Assembly (NCBI GenBank): GCA_902780785.1
Contig: CACZGS010000010.1
Location: forward strand, 1 to 44,362
DNA length: 44,362 nucleotides
Origin: Oscillospiraceae bacterium
Lineage (GTDB): Bacteria > Bacillota > Clostridia > Saccharofermentanales > Saccharofermentanaceae
Direction: 5' to 3'
Both the position numbers and the translations under genes were made by a program. Positions 8,849 through 17,286 of this stretch are shown here, piece by piece (within the stretch, counting starts at the first letter, position 1; each line of letters starts with the position of its first letter). The notes under the pieces are model-generated. The model saw nothing but the letters and a program-made list of their open reading frames with translations, was not told where the DNA came from and ran no database searches.

Positions 8849-9568
8849 TTACTTCTTGCCCTCAGGTGTAACAACTACGCATCTGTTGGGTTCAACGCCC
8901 TCAGAGTGTGTGGTAACGCCGTTAACACCCTGGAGATAGGAGTGAACGATCCTTCTTTCAGCGGGGCTCATAGCCTCCATTGTTACCTTGCGGCCTGAAC
9001 GTCTTACTCTGGATACTGCCTTGTCAGCGAGGCCCTTGATGACCTGTTCTCTGTGCTTTCTGTATCCGCCTACGTCAAGGTAAACGTGAACTCTCTGCTC
9101 GCTGTGCTTGTTAGCGATGAGATTTGTCATGTAGGAAATAGCTTCCAAAGTCTCGCCGTGACGGCCGATCGCAGCACCGCAGTCAGAACCTGTTACAGAG
9201 ATGAAGATAGTATCATCTTCTCTGTAGGAATCCATGTTACCGTGGATGCCGATACCGGAAAGAACTTCTGCAACAAAGTTAGCTGCTGCATCTTCAGCTT
9301 CGCTTACTGCGTCGCCTTCGAAGCTCTCATCGTCACCGTAATATGTATCTTCGGATTCAACAGGAGCAGAAGCTGCTTCAACTGTCTCATCAGAATTAAA
9401 TGTAACCTTAACCTCGGCGTCCTTTCTTCCTAATCCGAGAAAACCGCCTTCTGTACCCTCTTCAACAACCTCGATGGTTGCCTGTTCCTTTGTACAGCCA
9501 AGCTCGGAAAGAGCTGCCTCGATTGCTTCATCAACTGTTTTGCCTGTCTTGATTACTGTCTTTTCCAT
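8849..9568 (-). CDS. khpB: RNA-binding protein KhpB (Jag)
   Basis: Jag/KhpB family RNA-binding protein that, with KhpA, affects cell elongation and division in Gram-positives. Three modules are visible: the Jag-N domain (residues 1-55, with the GFLGLG motif), an acidic linker (about 58-95), then a KH domain with the motif IGRHGETL and an R3H domain with ERRIVHSYLQ near the C terminus. It lies between yidC and mnmE as in most Firmicutes. GGAGG precedes the ATG. Confidence 0.93.
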   Translation of the reverse strand: MEKTVIKTGKTVDEAIEAALSELGCTKEQATIEVVEEGTEGGFLGLGRKDAEVKVTFNSDETVEAASAPVESEDTYYGDDESFEGDAVSEAEDAAANFVAEVLSGIGIHGNMDSYREDDTIFISVTGSDCGAAIGRHGETLEAISYMTNLIANKHSEQRVHVYLDVGGYRKHREQVIKGLADKAVSRVRRSGRKVTMEAMSPAERRIVHSYLQGVNGVTTHSEGVEPNRCVVVTPEGKK

Positions 9569-9595
9569 ATGTGCAAGGCCTCCTTCGAGCCAAAA

Positions 9596-10717
9596 TTATT
9601 CGATATCGTTTTTCTTGCCGGACTTCTTCTTTTTCTTATCGGAACCGGCATCTACTTCTGCATTGATCCCTGCAAGCTTTGCCTTGCCGGACTTCTTGAA
9701 AACAGCATCCTTCTTTGCTTCGATCTCAGCCTTCTTTGCTTCGTAAGGCTTAGTGAACATATAGTAAACGATGATGTTTGTAACGATGCTCATGAGTCCG
9801 GAAATGACCCAGTAAACACCCATTGCAGCAGGCATCGTGAATGTCGTTACGAGCATGAGGATAGGCATCATCCAGTTCATCATCTTCATGGACTGCTGAG
9901 CGTAATCTTCTGCGCCGCCCTTTGTGTCGCCTGCCTGTCCTGCTCTAGCGGGATTCATCTTGGCACGCTTCTTAGCCTCTTCCTCTTCCTTCCAGCCGGG
10001 CTTGAGCATCTTGGACATCTGCATAACGAGGATGTTAGTTACTACAACCAGGACAGGGATGATGAGCATCGGCAGATATGTCTTGGGATCGTGCGCGATG
10101 GTTACCGGATTCCATGCAGGTGTAACTGTGAGGTCCATTCCGAGGAAGTGGAGATCGACCATCTGGTCCATCTTAAAGAAACCCTGCTTGATGCACTCAT
10201 TTAAGAACTGTGAGTTCTCGTTAAGAGCCTTGATAAGTCCGATATGGATCTCGGGGCTTACGCCACGGGCAAGTATGCCGCCTTCGCCGAATCTGTTGCC
10301 GAGTTCGATCATAGAAGCGATATTCTCTTTGCTTACCTGTGAAAGGTAGATCAAAGGTCCGCTTACGATACGGTAAATAGGCCAGATAATAAAGATGGAA
10401 AGGATAGGAAGAAGGCATCCGGAAAGTCCGCCTGCGCCGTTCTCCTTCTGCATCTTCATGAATGCTTCCTGATATGCTTCCTTATCGTCTCCGTATAAAC
10501 GCTGAAGTTCAGCCTGCTTGCCGCTTAACGCCTGCATCTTGAGCATGGACTTCTGTGATTTAACATTGAGAGGAATAAGGGCTCCTCTGATAATTATGGT
10601 AAGGAAAATGATAGCCAGACCGTAATTACCGAAGAACTGGAACAAAACTCTAACAAGCCAGCCGAACAATGTGTACAGCGGGTCGAGAATTGATAACTGA
10701 ACGAAAATGTCTCCCAT
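9596..10717 (-). CDS. yidC: Membrane protein insertase YidC (Oxa1 family)
   Basis: Inserts and folds membrane proteins, alone or with SecYEG. Hydrophobic segments lie at about 31-50, 98-118 and several in the second half. The conserved arginine of the hydrophilic groove is Arg44 in IIIRGALIPLN. A charged cytoplasmic coiled-coil hairpin (about 55-90) follows the first segment, as in Bacillus SpoIIIJ. There is no lipobox or cleavable signal, and the C terminus is lysine-rich (KKKKKSGKK), which in this family can contact the ribosome. A GGAG site precedes the ATG. It is followed by khpB, the usual order. Confidence 0.95.
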   Translation of the reverse strand: MGDIFVQLSILDPLYTLFGWLVRVLFQFFGNYGLAIIFLTIIIRGALIPLNVKSQKSMLKMQALSGKQAELQRLYGDDKEAYQEAFMKMQKENGAGGLSGCLLPILSIFIIWPIYRIVSGPLIYLSQVSKENIASMIELGNRFGEGGILARGVSPEIHIGLIKALNENSQFLNECIKQGFFKMDQMVDLHFLGMDLTVTPAWNPVTIAHDPKTYLPMLIIPVLVVVTNILVMQMSKMLKPGWKEEEEAKKRAKMNPARAGQAGDTKGGAEDYAQQSMKMMNWMMPILMLVTTFTMPAAMGVYWVISGLMSIVTNIIVYYMFTKPYEAKKAEIEAKKDAVFKKSGKAKLAGINAEVDAGSDKKKKKSGKKNDIE

Positions 10718-10759
10718 TATTGGTCTCCGGTTCTAATTAAATGAATAACTATTAATAGC

Positions 10760-10972
10760 TTATTTGACAGGATCGTATCCGCCCTTCGAAAACGGGTTGC
10801 ATCTCAGTATTCGCCAAATACCCATGAGTCCGCCCTTCAAGACACCGTACTTTGTTACCGCATCGATCATATACTGCGAACAAGTCGGTTGATACTTGCA
10901 GTGGGGTCCTATTGCAGGAGAAATATACTTCTGATACCAGCGAACCATCCCTATTACGGCTTTACGGATCAT
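10760..10972 (-). CDS. yidD: Membrane protein insertion efficiency factor YidD
   Basis: Small membrane-associated protein of 70 residues that assists YidC-dependent insertion. The family signature is clear: RWYQKYISP, then [14 protein letters not shown], and a C-terminal [13 protein letters not shown]. Its ATG overlaps the rnpA stop in ATGA, so translation is coupled. A 42-nt gap separates it from yidC. Confidence 0.96.
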   Translation of the reverse strand: MIRKAVIGMVRWYQKYISPAIGPHCKYQPTCSQYMIDAVTKYGVLKGGLMGIWRILRCNPFSKGGYDPVK

Positions 10973-11346
10973 ACGGAACTACCTTCCAAAAGATCAAGCC
11001 TCATAAGACACTTCCCCATATCTGTGCTCAATTCGTGAAAATCGGGAATACCACCCTTGGCTTTTAAAGTAAATACGTAATCGTACCCTCTTGGAAGTCT
11101 GTCTTCCAACTGTCTGTAGGCTTCTCTCATCAGGCGTCTTGCCCTGTTTCTGCCTACGGCACCCAGCTCTTTTTTGTTCGCGCAAAAGCCGGTTCTTATT
11201 AAGGCCGGATCTACTTTATAACCGCTTTGTGTGGTTCCCTCTCGTCTTTTAAGCACGTGAACCGACAGGTATCTGCCGGTCGCGAATTTCCCGTACCGGT
11301 AAACCCTGTTGAATTCAAAATTGAATCTTAAAGCTACCGATTTCAA
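10969..11346 (-). CDS. rnpA: Ribonuclease P protein component
   Basis: Protein subunit of RNase P, which removes tRNA 5-prime leaders. The RNR signature [14 protein letters not shown] is intact, and the N terminus carries the aromatic central-cleft pattern ([12 protein letters not shown]). The 125 residues are slightly longer than the usual 110-120. The likely start is TTG at 11346, since no ATG or GTG fits the family N terminus; no strong ribosome-binding site is seen, so the start is less certain than the gene. Confidence 0.93.
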   Translation of the reverse strand: MKSVALRFNFEFNRVYRYGKFATGRYLSVHVLKRREGTTQSGYKVDPALIRTGFCANKKELGAVGRNRARRLMREAYRQLEDRLPRGYDYVFTLKAKGGIPDFHELSTDMGKCLMRLDLLEGSSV

Positions 11347-11372
11347 AGCGAGATTACGACTTCAGGTCTTTA

Positions 11373-11510
11373 TCAGACTGCAAGTCTCTTTCTGCCCTTA
11401 GCTCTTCTTGCTGCAAGAACCTTACGGCCGTTAGCGGTCTCCATTCTTGCTCTGAAACCATGAACCTTTGCTCTCTGTCTTTTCTTAGGCTGAAAAGTCA
11501 TCTTTGCCAT
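11373..11510 (-). CDS. rpmH: 50S ribosomal protein L34
   Basis: A 45-residue, very basic protein beginning [19 protein letters not shown], with the universal L34 motif and ending [14 protein letters not shown] lies 9 nt before the chosen ATG; an alternative ATG three codons in would give the more usual 42-residue form. It is the first gene of the rpmH-rnpA-yidD-yidC-khpB-mnmE-mnmG-rsmG string and is driven by a consensus promoter about 95 nt upstream. Confidence 0.97.
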   Translation of the reverse strand: MAKMTFQPKKRQRAKVHGFRARMETANGRKVLAARRAKGRKRLAV

Positions 11511-11600
11511 AATATAAAATCCTCCAGATCATTGTATTCTTTCAGTTGCACACCCGCGTTTCTGGCGGCAGCGCATAGTAAGACATAATATAACCTGATG

Positions 11601-11629
11601 ATTATATTAGGGCATGCCGTCAATGTCAA
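11601..11629 (-). promoter_or_regulatory. Consensus sigma-A promoter of rpmH
   Basis: Both hexamers are perfect on the minus strand: TTGACA (11624-11629), 17-bp spacer, TATAAT (11601-11606). Transcription should start near 11594, leaving a leader of about 85 nt before rpmH. The promoter lies just after the end of the YesL-family gene, so the housekeeping cluster does not depend on the upstream sugar operon. Confidence 0.88.
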
Positions 11630-11664
11630 GCAGTGAAAGGCTTATAATACGCGAGTTTATGCGC

Positions 11665-13164
11665 TCAGACCTTGCCGAAGAGATAAAGAATGTACTGCTG
11701 GTAGATCTTATCGGCAGAAGCCTTCGGCACATTGGCAAATGCAATGTAATAAGTGTATTGGTCATCAAGGCCGAGCTTTGCGACGATATCATCAGTAAGC
11801 TTCAGTGCGACAGGTACGGGCTCATCGTCTTCTTCGGTGCTCTTTCCAAGAAGATCGTCTATGGATATGCCCTGATTGCGCTTTGCCTTCTCCTCTTCGG
11901 TCGCAACATAGTAATAGAACTCGTCTTCCGAGAAGTTCTCCATGTTAACGAGGTTGCTCAAGTCCTGGAAATAATCCGGTGTGGAATAGTTATAGACTGC
12001 ATCCTCCCTCAGGATAAGGAAGTCATATGAGCCTGTCAGGATCGATGCCCTGAATGCGACATCAAGATATCTTTCTTCGTATTCAATGTCACTCTTGAAG
12101 TTAAGGTCTTCGGAATTGAGGAGCTTTGCGGTTCTGGGCTTCTTATATCCTGCCCATTCAAGGAAGCCTGTCGTAGCATATTCACGGCCCTCTTCTGTCG
12201 GGTAACCGTTTATTACGCCGCCGCCTATGACGCGCATCTTATCCCTGTATACGTCAGATCCGTACCAGAACAAGCCGCCTGCGACCAGAAGGATAAGGAT
12301 AAACGGCGGGAAATAGTACTGCATGAAATATACAGCCTTCTGCTTGCCCGTAAGGCCCTTGAGCTTTGCCTTCTCGCTTCTGATATATCTTGTGAGCTTG
12401 TTTCCGGACTTGTCCTCTTCCTTGCTCTCACCCTTGGTCTCTTCAAGCTTCTTGGCTTCTTTCTTGTTGCCTGCAAGAGATACGTTGCCGACTGCATCCT
12501 TCTCGGGATCGTATTCGACGGATTCCTTTAGTGCCTGGAGCTTGTCTGCCTGTATCTTTTCGAGCTTATCGAACTGCTTTATGAAAACGATCGAAATGAA
12601 ATACGTGATCGTCGTGGACGTGAATGCATATACCAGCGGAAACCACTGCGCATACCAGATGCAAGCGATCGCAGAACCGATAATGAGGAGGCAGATCAGA
12701 ATGAGCGGTATGAACTTAATGAGAACGAAGATAAGAGCTGCCTTGAAGAGCTCCGCAGTCTTCATCTCATATCTTGCGATGGTCGGGAAAAGAGTCATCG
12801 TCATGAGCATTACGATAATGCTGAATACGATAATGCCGAGCTTGTAGATGAACGGGATATTCGACCAACCCGTATAAATGATGTAACGCCAGTTAAAGAT
12901 AATAAGGAATATTGCAACGAGCATTATCAGCCATGTAATCGTCGACTGTTTGAAATTGCGCTTGAATGCCTTGAAGAAGGGAATGAAGACTCCCGTGCCC
13001 TCACCTCTTATGATCTTCATCGAGACATAGTATTTTGCCGAGAAAGCAGCACCGAAAGTAATGATGGGCAAGCTGCAGATAACAAAGAGCAGGTTGACGA
13101 TCATAAGATTGGTGATCGTTCTTAAGAAATCCATTACCGGACTGTCTGGCTTTAAAATATTCAT
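11665..13164 (-). CDS. YesL-family (DUF624) membrane protein with extracytoplasmic C-terminal domain
   Basis: The first ~195 residues have the YesL/DUF624 layout: MDFLRTITNLMIVNLLFVIC, then several further membrane segments (about 75-95, 108-130, 142-170, 178-196). YesL proteins accompany sugar ABC transporters of this type; their exact role is unknown. Unlike the usual ~200-residue family member, this one continues with a charged cytoplasmic stretch (about 200-278), one more membrane helix (about 283-302) and about 195 residues predicted outside the cell, rich in Asp, Glu and Tyr. I do not recognise this last domain; segments such as SYDFLILREDAV and YFQDLSNLV recall binding-protein folds, but that is a guess. 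The ATG at 13164 is preferred over an upstream start because AGGAAGAG lies just before it; the protein is then 499 residues. It lies downstream of the two permeases. Confidence 0.75.
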   Translation of the reverse strand: MNILKPDSPVMDFLRTITNLMIVNLLFVICSLPIITFGAAFSAKYYVSMKIIRGEGTGVFIPFFKAFKRNFKQSTITWLIMLVAIFLIIFNWRYIIYTGWSNIPFIYKLGIIVFSIIVMLMTMTLFPTIARYEMKTAELFKAALIFVLIKFIPLILICLLIIGSAIACIWYAQWFPLVYAFTSTTITYFISIVFIKQFDKLEKIQADKLQALKESVEYDPEKDAVGNVSLAGNKKEAKKLEETKGESKEEDKSGNKLTRYIRSEKAKLKGLTGKQKAVYFMQYYFPPFILILLVAGGLFWYGSDVYRDKMRVIGGGVINGYPTEEGREYATTGFLEWAGYKKPRTAKLLNSEDLNFKSDIEYEERYLDVAFRASILTGSYDFLILREDAVYNYSTPDYFQDLSNLVNMENFSEDEFYYYVATEEEKAKRNQGISIDDLLGKSTEEDDEPVPVALKLTDDIVAKLGLDDQYTYYIAFANVPKASADKIYQQYILYLFGKV

Positions 13165-13274
13165 TATTATCTCTTCCTGATTCCTTTTAAGCTGCACGGC
13201 AGGTCTTGGTTCCTGCCTCACAGCCTAAATATTCTACAACAATTTAATGTCTAATACATTTGAGTTTTCAGCAG

Positions 13275-13300
13275 AAGGGCTGTCCCAATCGAGACAGCCC
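13275..13300 (-). terminator. Hairpin between ytcP-type permease and YesL-family gene
   Basis: Perfect 9-bp arms AGGGCTGTC (13275-13283) and GACAGCCCT (13292-13300) enclose an 8-nt loop. No T-tract follows on the minus strand, so it may be a weak terminator or an RNA-stabilising stem at the end of the transporter message, not a full stop. Confidence 0.55.
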
Positions 13301-13327
13301 TAATGATTAACAATTATCTTCTATCGA

Positions 13328-14257
13328 TTATTCCTTAACGCCGCCGATCGTGAGACCTGTAACGAAGTATCTCTGGAGGAACGGATAGAGAGCGATGATA
13401 GGTGCCATCGTGAAGATGGTGGCTGCAGCTCTAACCGTAACCGGAGTGATCGTCGCAGCTGATGATGCGGTTGCGGATGTACCGGCCTGCTGACCGCCCG
13501 TAGATGCGGATACTGAGTCAAGCAATTTTCTAAGCTCGTACTGCAGTGTCGTGTACTGCGGATCGAATCTGTTGTAGAGCATTGCGTCGAACCAGGAGTT
13601 CCAGTGACCTACTGCTACGAACAATGCGATAGTAGCGTAAACCGGCATACAGAGAGGTGTGATGATCTTTACGAAGACCGTCATGTAACCTGCGCCTTCG
13701 AGCTGTGCTGCTTCTTCCAAAGAGTCCGGGATACCCTGCATGTATGTTCTCATAACCATTACGTTAAAAGCACTTACAAGACCGGGAACGATGTATACCC
13801 AGAAGCTCGATGTGAGGTGGAGGTATCTGTAAAGGATCAAGACCGGGATCATACCGCCGTTAGCGTACATTGTGATGATCCAGAAAAGTGAAAGACTGGA
13901 CTTGAACAAGAACTTCTTACGGCTGAGGATGAATGAGAGCAAAGCGTTGGCAGCCAATGATGTGATGGTACCGAGCAATGTTCTTCCGATCGTTACCCAC
14001 AGACCCTGCATGATGCTCTTTCTCTCGAAGATGATCTCTTCATAGTTTCTTGTTGAGAAAGAACGGGGCAAGAGGTGGATACCGCCTCTTACAGCGTCAT
14101 TACCTTCATTGAATGAGTATGCAAGCGTATTGAGAACCGGGTAAAGGGTTACAATAGCGAACAACAACATTATTATCGTGTTGATGATATAGAAGATAAG
14201 GTCTTCCGCTGCAATCTTTTTTTTGTGTCTTACTTTTAATTCTACTTCTTCTGCCAT
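13328..14257 (-). CDS. ytcP: Carbohydrate ABC transporter permease (YtcP/LplC type)
   Basis: Inner-membrane permease of the CUT1 sugar ABC transporter group, one half of a heterodimeric channel. Six membrane segments are visible, and the EAA loop that docks the ATPase reads EEAAQLEGAGYMTVFVKIITP. The C terminus GLTIGGVKE matches the usual GGVKG-type end. An Ala/Ser/Thr-rich stretch (about 255-280) is typical of the extracytoplasmic loop in this subfamily. GGGGGAAG lies before the ATG; 17 nt separate it from the partner permease gene. No ATPase gene is present in this operon. Confidence 0.9.
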   Translation of the reverse strand: MAEEVELKVRHKKKIAAEDLIFYIINTIIMLLFAIVTLYPVLNTLAYSFNEGNDAVRGGIHLLPRSFSTRNYEEIIFERKSIMQGLWVTIGRTLLGTITSLAANALLSFILSRKKFLFKSSLSLFWIITMYANGGMIPVLILYRYLHLTSSFWVYIVPGLVSAFNVMVMRTYMQGIPDSLEEAAQLEGAGYMTVFVKIITPLCMPVYATIALFVAVGHWNSWFDAMLYNRFDPQYTTLQYELRKLLDSVSASTGGQQAGTSATASSAATITPVTVRAAATIFTMAPIIALYPFLQRYFVTGLTIGGVKE

Positions 14258-14274
14258 GATATCTTCCCCCTTCC

Positions 14275-15246
14275 TTAGAACAGACGCTCATCGCCCCTCT
14301 TCTTGGCGATGTAGTTAGAAACAACAATGAACGTCATGGAAACTACGGTCTTGAAAATACCGGCTGCGGTACCGAGTGAGAAGTCCATGATACGGCCTTC
14401 GAGTGACCACTTAAGAATGTAAATGTCGATCGTTCTCGCAACGTCCTGAAGAATACCGTTACCGAGCAAGTACTGGATCTCGAATCCGGCGTTGAGAACG
14501 TTACCCATGTTCATAAGGAGAAGGATCATTATAGTAGGACGGATTCCGGGGATCGTTACGTAACGGATCTTCTGGAAACGGCCCGCACCGTCGATTGCTG
14601 CTGACTCATAGAGACAAGGGTCGATCGAGGTGATAGCTGCAAGATAAATGATCGCATTCCAACCAGTCTCTTTCCAAAGGTGGCTGAATGTTACGATCGG
14701 CCAGAACCAGCCTGGCTTCATAAGGAAAGGATATGCCTGTTCTACGATACCGAACTTCAAAAGGAGCTCATTGATGATACCTGTAGAGGTAAGTGCATCG
14801 TGAACGATAGCAGTAACGATGATCCATGAAAGGAAGTGAGGCATGTAAGAGATCGTCTGGATCGTCTTCTTGAACCATTTGGTTCTAACCTCATTCAGAA
14901 GGATAGCAAACCCAATTGCAAAAACTGTGCTGAATACGAGGTTGAGCACACCCATTGCAAATGTGTTTCTTATTACCATGATGAACTGATCATCGCTGAA
15001 CAAGAACTTAAATTTATCAATTCCAACCCACTTGGACTTGAAAATACCGTCTGCATATACGAAATTCTGGAATGCCATTATCCATCCTACGAGAGGAAGG
15101 TAATAGAATATAATACCGTAAATGACATAGACGGCACCGATAACAACAAGCACCCACTGTCTCTTGAATTCTTTGACAGTAAACTTCGGCTTGTTAACAT
15201 CGATTTCTTTTACTTTTTTCGATGCTGTTGTAGTCGTGTTTTCCAT
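14275..15246 (-). CDS. lplB: Carbohydrate ABC transporter permease (LplB type)
   Basis: Partner of the YtcP-type permease. After a polar N terminus of about 35 residues there are six membrane segments, and the EAA loop reads YESAAIDGAGRFQKIRYVTIP. The ATG at 15246 is preferred over an in-frame TTG three codons upstream because GGGAG lies 9 nt before it; the protein is then 323 residues. The ribosome-binding site begins directly after the T-tract of the strong hairpin at 15261-15308, so translation depends on transcripts that read through it. Confidence 0.9.
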   Translation of the reverse strand: MENTTTTASKKVKEIDVNKPKFTVKEFKRQWVLVVIGAVYVIYGIIFYYLPLVGWIMAFQNFVYADGIFKSKWVGIDKFKFLFSDDQFIMVIRNTFAMGVLNLVFSTVFAIGFAILLNEVRTKWFKKTIQTISYMPHFLSWIIVTAIVHDALTSTGIINELLLKFGIVEQAYPFLMKPGWFWPIVTFSHLWKETGWNAIIYLAAITSIDPCLYESAAIDGAGRFQKIRYVTIPGIRPTIMILLLMNMGNVLNAGFEIQYLLGNGILQDVARTIDIYILKWSLEGRIMDFSLGTAAGIFKTVVSMTFIVVSNYIAKKRGDERLF

Positions 15247-15260
15247 TTCGAGCAACTCCC

Positions 15261-15308
15261 AAGAAAAATGGTGGCAACCACAGTTTGGTTATTCCATGGT
15301 TGCCACCA
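15261..15308 (-). terminator. Strong intercistronic terminator between binding protein and permeases
   Basis: Perfect 12-bp arms TGGTTGCCACCA/TGGTGGCAACCA (15297-15308 with 15269-15280) enclose a 16-nt loop, followed on the minus strand by TTTTTCTT. It lies between the lipoprotein stop codon and lplB. Such partial terminators (or 3-prime stabilising stems) are known to raise binding-protein levels over permease levels. Confidence 0.88.
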
Positions 15309-15346
15309 CAATCGTTTAGTTAATCATTGTTTGATCAATGATCTGA

Positions 15347-17062
15347 TCAAGCCGGTTTCCAGCCGTTAGACTGAGCTGTAGCGAGTCTTGAGTTAACAGC
15401 TTCCTGAGCTTCCTTGAGGAAGTCATCAGGCTTGCACTCATTGTATGCTGCCTGATATGCTGTCCAGTCTGCTTCGAAATCCTTAGAGATAACGACTGCA
15501 GGGAGCCACTTGTGCTTTGTTTCGCCCATCTTCTTCCAAGCTACACCACCAGGTGTGTCTGTGCCGAGACCATTAGACCATGACCAGAGAGGATACCAAG
15601 GCAACTCATCAGCTGCAACAACATACTTGGATCCAACCATGTCTGCATAGTTACCAGCACCGTAAGCTTCGAAGCACTTCTTGAGAGGAGCTGCGAGACC
15701 AGCGAGGAACTCAGCAGGCTGCTCATCAGGCATCATGTAGTTCTTGCCGTCCTTGGACATACCTCTCCACTGAGGCATGTAGGAATATTCGCAAGAATGC
15801 TTAGCCTTGTAGCTGTCGCTCTTCCAGTTCTCTCTCATCTCTTCTGTTCTGTAGTAGCAACCATTCTCGTCAACCTTGTAGTCAACGTCCTTAACGCCCC
15901 AGAAACGGAGGTCATGGATCTCCTGGTCGAGGAGCATGCTCAAGAACTTGAATGCGAGATCAGGATCCTTGCAGGATGTAGTAACTGCGCATCCGGAAGC
16001 GTTGTTGAGCTCGTCACCGTAGGAGTGCCACTGCTGATCCATACCAGCTTCGATTGTGAGTCCGAGAGGTACATAGTCACATCCGAGTTCATCAAGACGG
16101 AAGGAAGAACCATCGGAAGCCTTCAAAGGTGAAGAGAAGGGTCCCATGATGCTGTAAGCGAAATCCCAGTACTGATCGCAGAGACCAAGAACACGACCTG
16201 TAGAAAGCTTAGCAATGTACTCGTCGTATGTCTGAACTGCGAAGTCGGGGTCGATGTAGCCCTTAGCATATTCTTCGTTGAGCTTCTTGAAATACTTCTT
16301 AGCTGTTTCTGTTGTGTTGTAGTCAACAACCTTAGGCTTATCAGCGCCGTCGTCGATATTTACGATAACGCAACCATCGTTCGGATAACCATCGAGGAAC
16401 ATAGGAGCGTTCTCAATGCAGTAATACTTCCAGTCTTCGCAAAGGCATGTGTAAGGGATTACAGGTGTGCCATCGGGAAGTTCAGGATGCTCTTTTGCAT
16501 ACTTCTCGAGGATCTCAAAGTACTGATCAAGTGTCTCGATCTTAGGATAGCCATAAGCTTCGAGGACTCTAGCCTGGATCCAGAAAGCCTCACCGTTGTG
16601 GCCTGTTGTTGTATCGGTCTTGTAGTGGTTACCGAAAACGTTAGCCCAGTAGATCTTTCCGTCTGACTGTCTGAACTGATCCCACTCTTCCTTGGTGTAC
16701 ATTTCCTTGAGGTTAGGATACTTCTCAAGATAGTCGTCCCAAGCTACGAGCAGGTGGTTCTCGTAAAGTGTGGGGCAGCCGTCGCCGCCATCGATGAAGT
16801 CAGGCAACTTACCTGAAGCGATGATGGAGCCGATAGCTTCACCAGCAGTCTGGCCTGTGAGCCAAGATTCCTTAACGCGAACGCCAGTCTTCTCTGCGAT
16901 GATTTCCTTGATATCGTTGTTCTCGTCCTTCTCCTTACCAGCCATTGCTGCGAACATCGTCATGTCAACGATCTTTCCGGACTTATTGCCGGAGCAAGCT
17001 GTGAAAGAGGATACTGCGAGCATTGATGCCAAGACCAAGGAAACGATTTTCTTTGTCTTCAT
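15347..17062 (-). CDS. Sugar ABC transporter substrate-binding lipoprotein (LplA/YtcQ type)
   Basis: Extracellular solute-binding protein anchored by lipid. The signal peptide ends in a lipobox with Cys23 (SSFTAC), followed by a short Ser/Gly/Asn/Lys linker. The 571-residue length and the many Trp and Tyr residues are typical of large oligosaccharide-binding proteins of the LplA/YtcQ group. Its neighbours (two permeases downstream, YesM/YesN upstream) match that group. GGAGG lies 7 nt before the ATG. The ligand cannot be read from the sequence; the nearby esterase-GH43 gene makes a substituted xylan- or arabinan-derived oligosaccharide a reasonable inference. Confidence 0.9.
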   Translation of the reverse strand: MKTKKIVSLVLASMLAVSSFTACSGNKSGKIVDMTMFAAMAGKEKDENNDIKEIIAEKTGVRVKESWLTGQTAGEAIGSIIASGKLPDFIDGGDGCPTLYENHLLVAWDDYLEKYPNLKEMYTKEEWDQFRQSDGKIYWANVFGNHYKTDTTTGHNGEAFWIQARVLEAYGYPKIETLDQYFEILEKYAKEHPELPDGTPVIPYTCLCEDWKYYCIENAPMFLDGYPNDGCVIVNIDDGADKPKVVDYNTTETAKKYFKKLNEEYAKGYIDPDFAVQTYDEYIAKLSTGRVLGLCDQYWDFAYSIMGPFSSPLKASDGSSFRLDELGCDYVPLGLTIEAGMDQQWHSYGDELNNASGCAVTTSCKDPDLAFKFLSMLLDQEIHDLRFWGVKDVDYKVDENGCYYRTEEMRENWKSDSYKAKHSCEYSYMPQWRGMSKDGKNYMMPDEQPAEFLAGLAAPLKKCFEAYGAGNYADMVGSKYVVAADELPWYPLWSWSNGLGTDTPGGVAWKKMGETKHKWLPAVVISKDFEADWTAYQAAYNECKPDDFLKEAQEAVNSRLATAQSNGWKPA

Positions 17063-17120
17063 TAGTAGACCTCCCGAATTAGATTCTCGCTAATACATTC
17101 TGCGAGTATTTAGCAATTCA

Positions 17121-17149
17121 ATTATATGGTTGCCCCATTTTTGCCACAA
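17121..17149 (-). promoter_or_regulatory. Promoter of the sugar-transport operon
   Basis: The minus strand shows TTGTGG (17144-17149), a 17-bp spacer and a perfect TATAAT (17121-17126), about 60 nt before the lipoprotein ATG. The weak -35 suits activation by an AraC-type regulator such as YesN. A GGTTG...CAACC dyad (17128-17132 and 17147-17151) spans the spacer and -35; whether it is an operator is unknown. Confidence 0.65.
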
Positions 17150-17248
17150 CCCGAGAAACTCTTAACAAACAACTGATAAACTCTACAAAAATGCAATGAT
17201 TTCTACATACCTCAACAAGAACAGAGGTTCTTTTTAGTGCATATTGCA

Positions 17249-17280
17249 CAATAAATAGCGGCCTGCGTTAGGCAGGCCGC
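17249..17280 (-). terminator. Intrinsic terminator of the yesM-yesN unit
   Basis: A 9-bp GC-rich stem GCGGCCTGC/GCAGGCCGC (17258-17266 with 17272-17280) closes a 5-nt loop and is followed on the minus strand by TATTTATTG. It lies 6 nt past the yesN stop and separates the regulators from the transport operon. Confidence 0.82.
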
Positions 17281-17286
17281 TTAAGT

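Noticed and set aside
9569..10204. A 211-codon plus-strand reading frame.
   Set aside because: It lies wholly across yidC and the khpB-yidC gap, is Cys/His-rich in the way antisense frames of membrane genes are, has no good ribosome-binding site and resembles no family.
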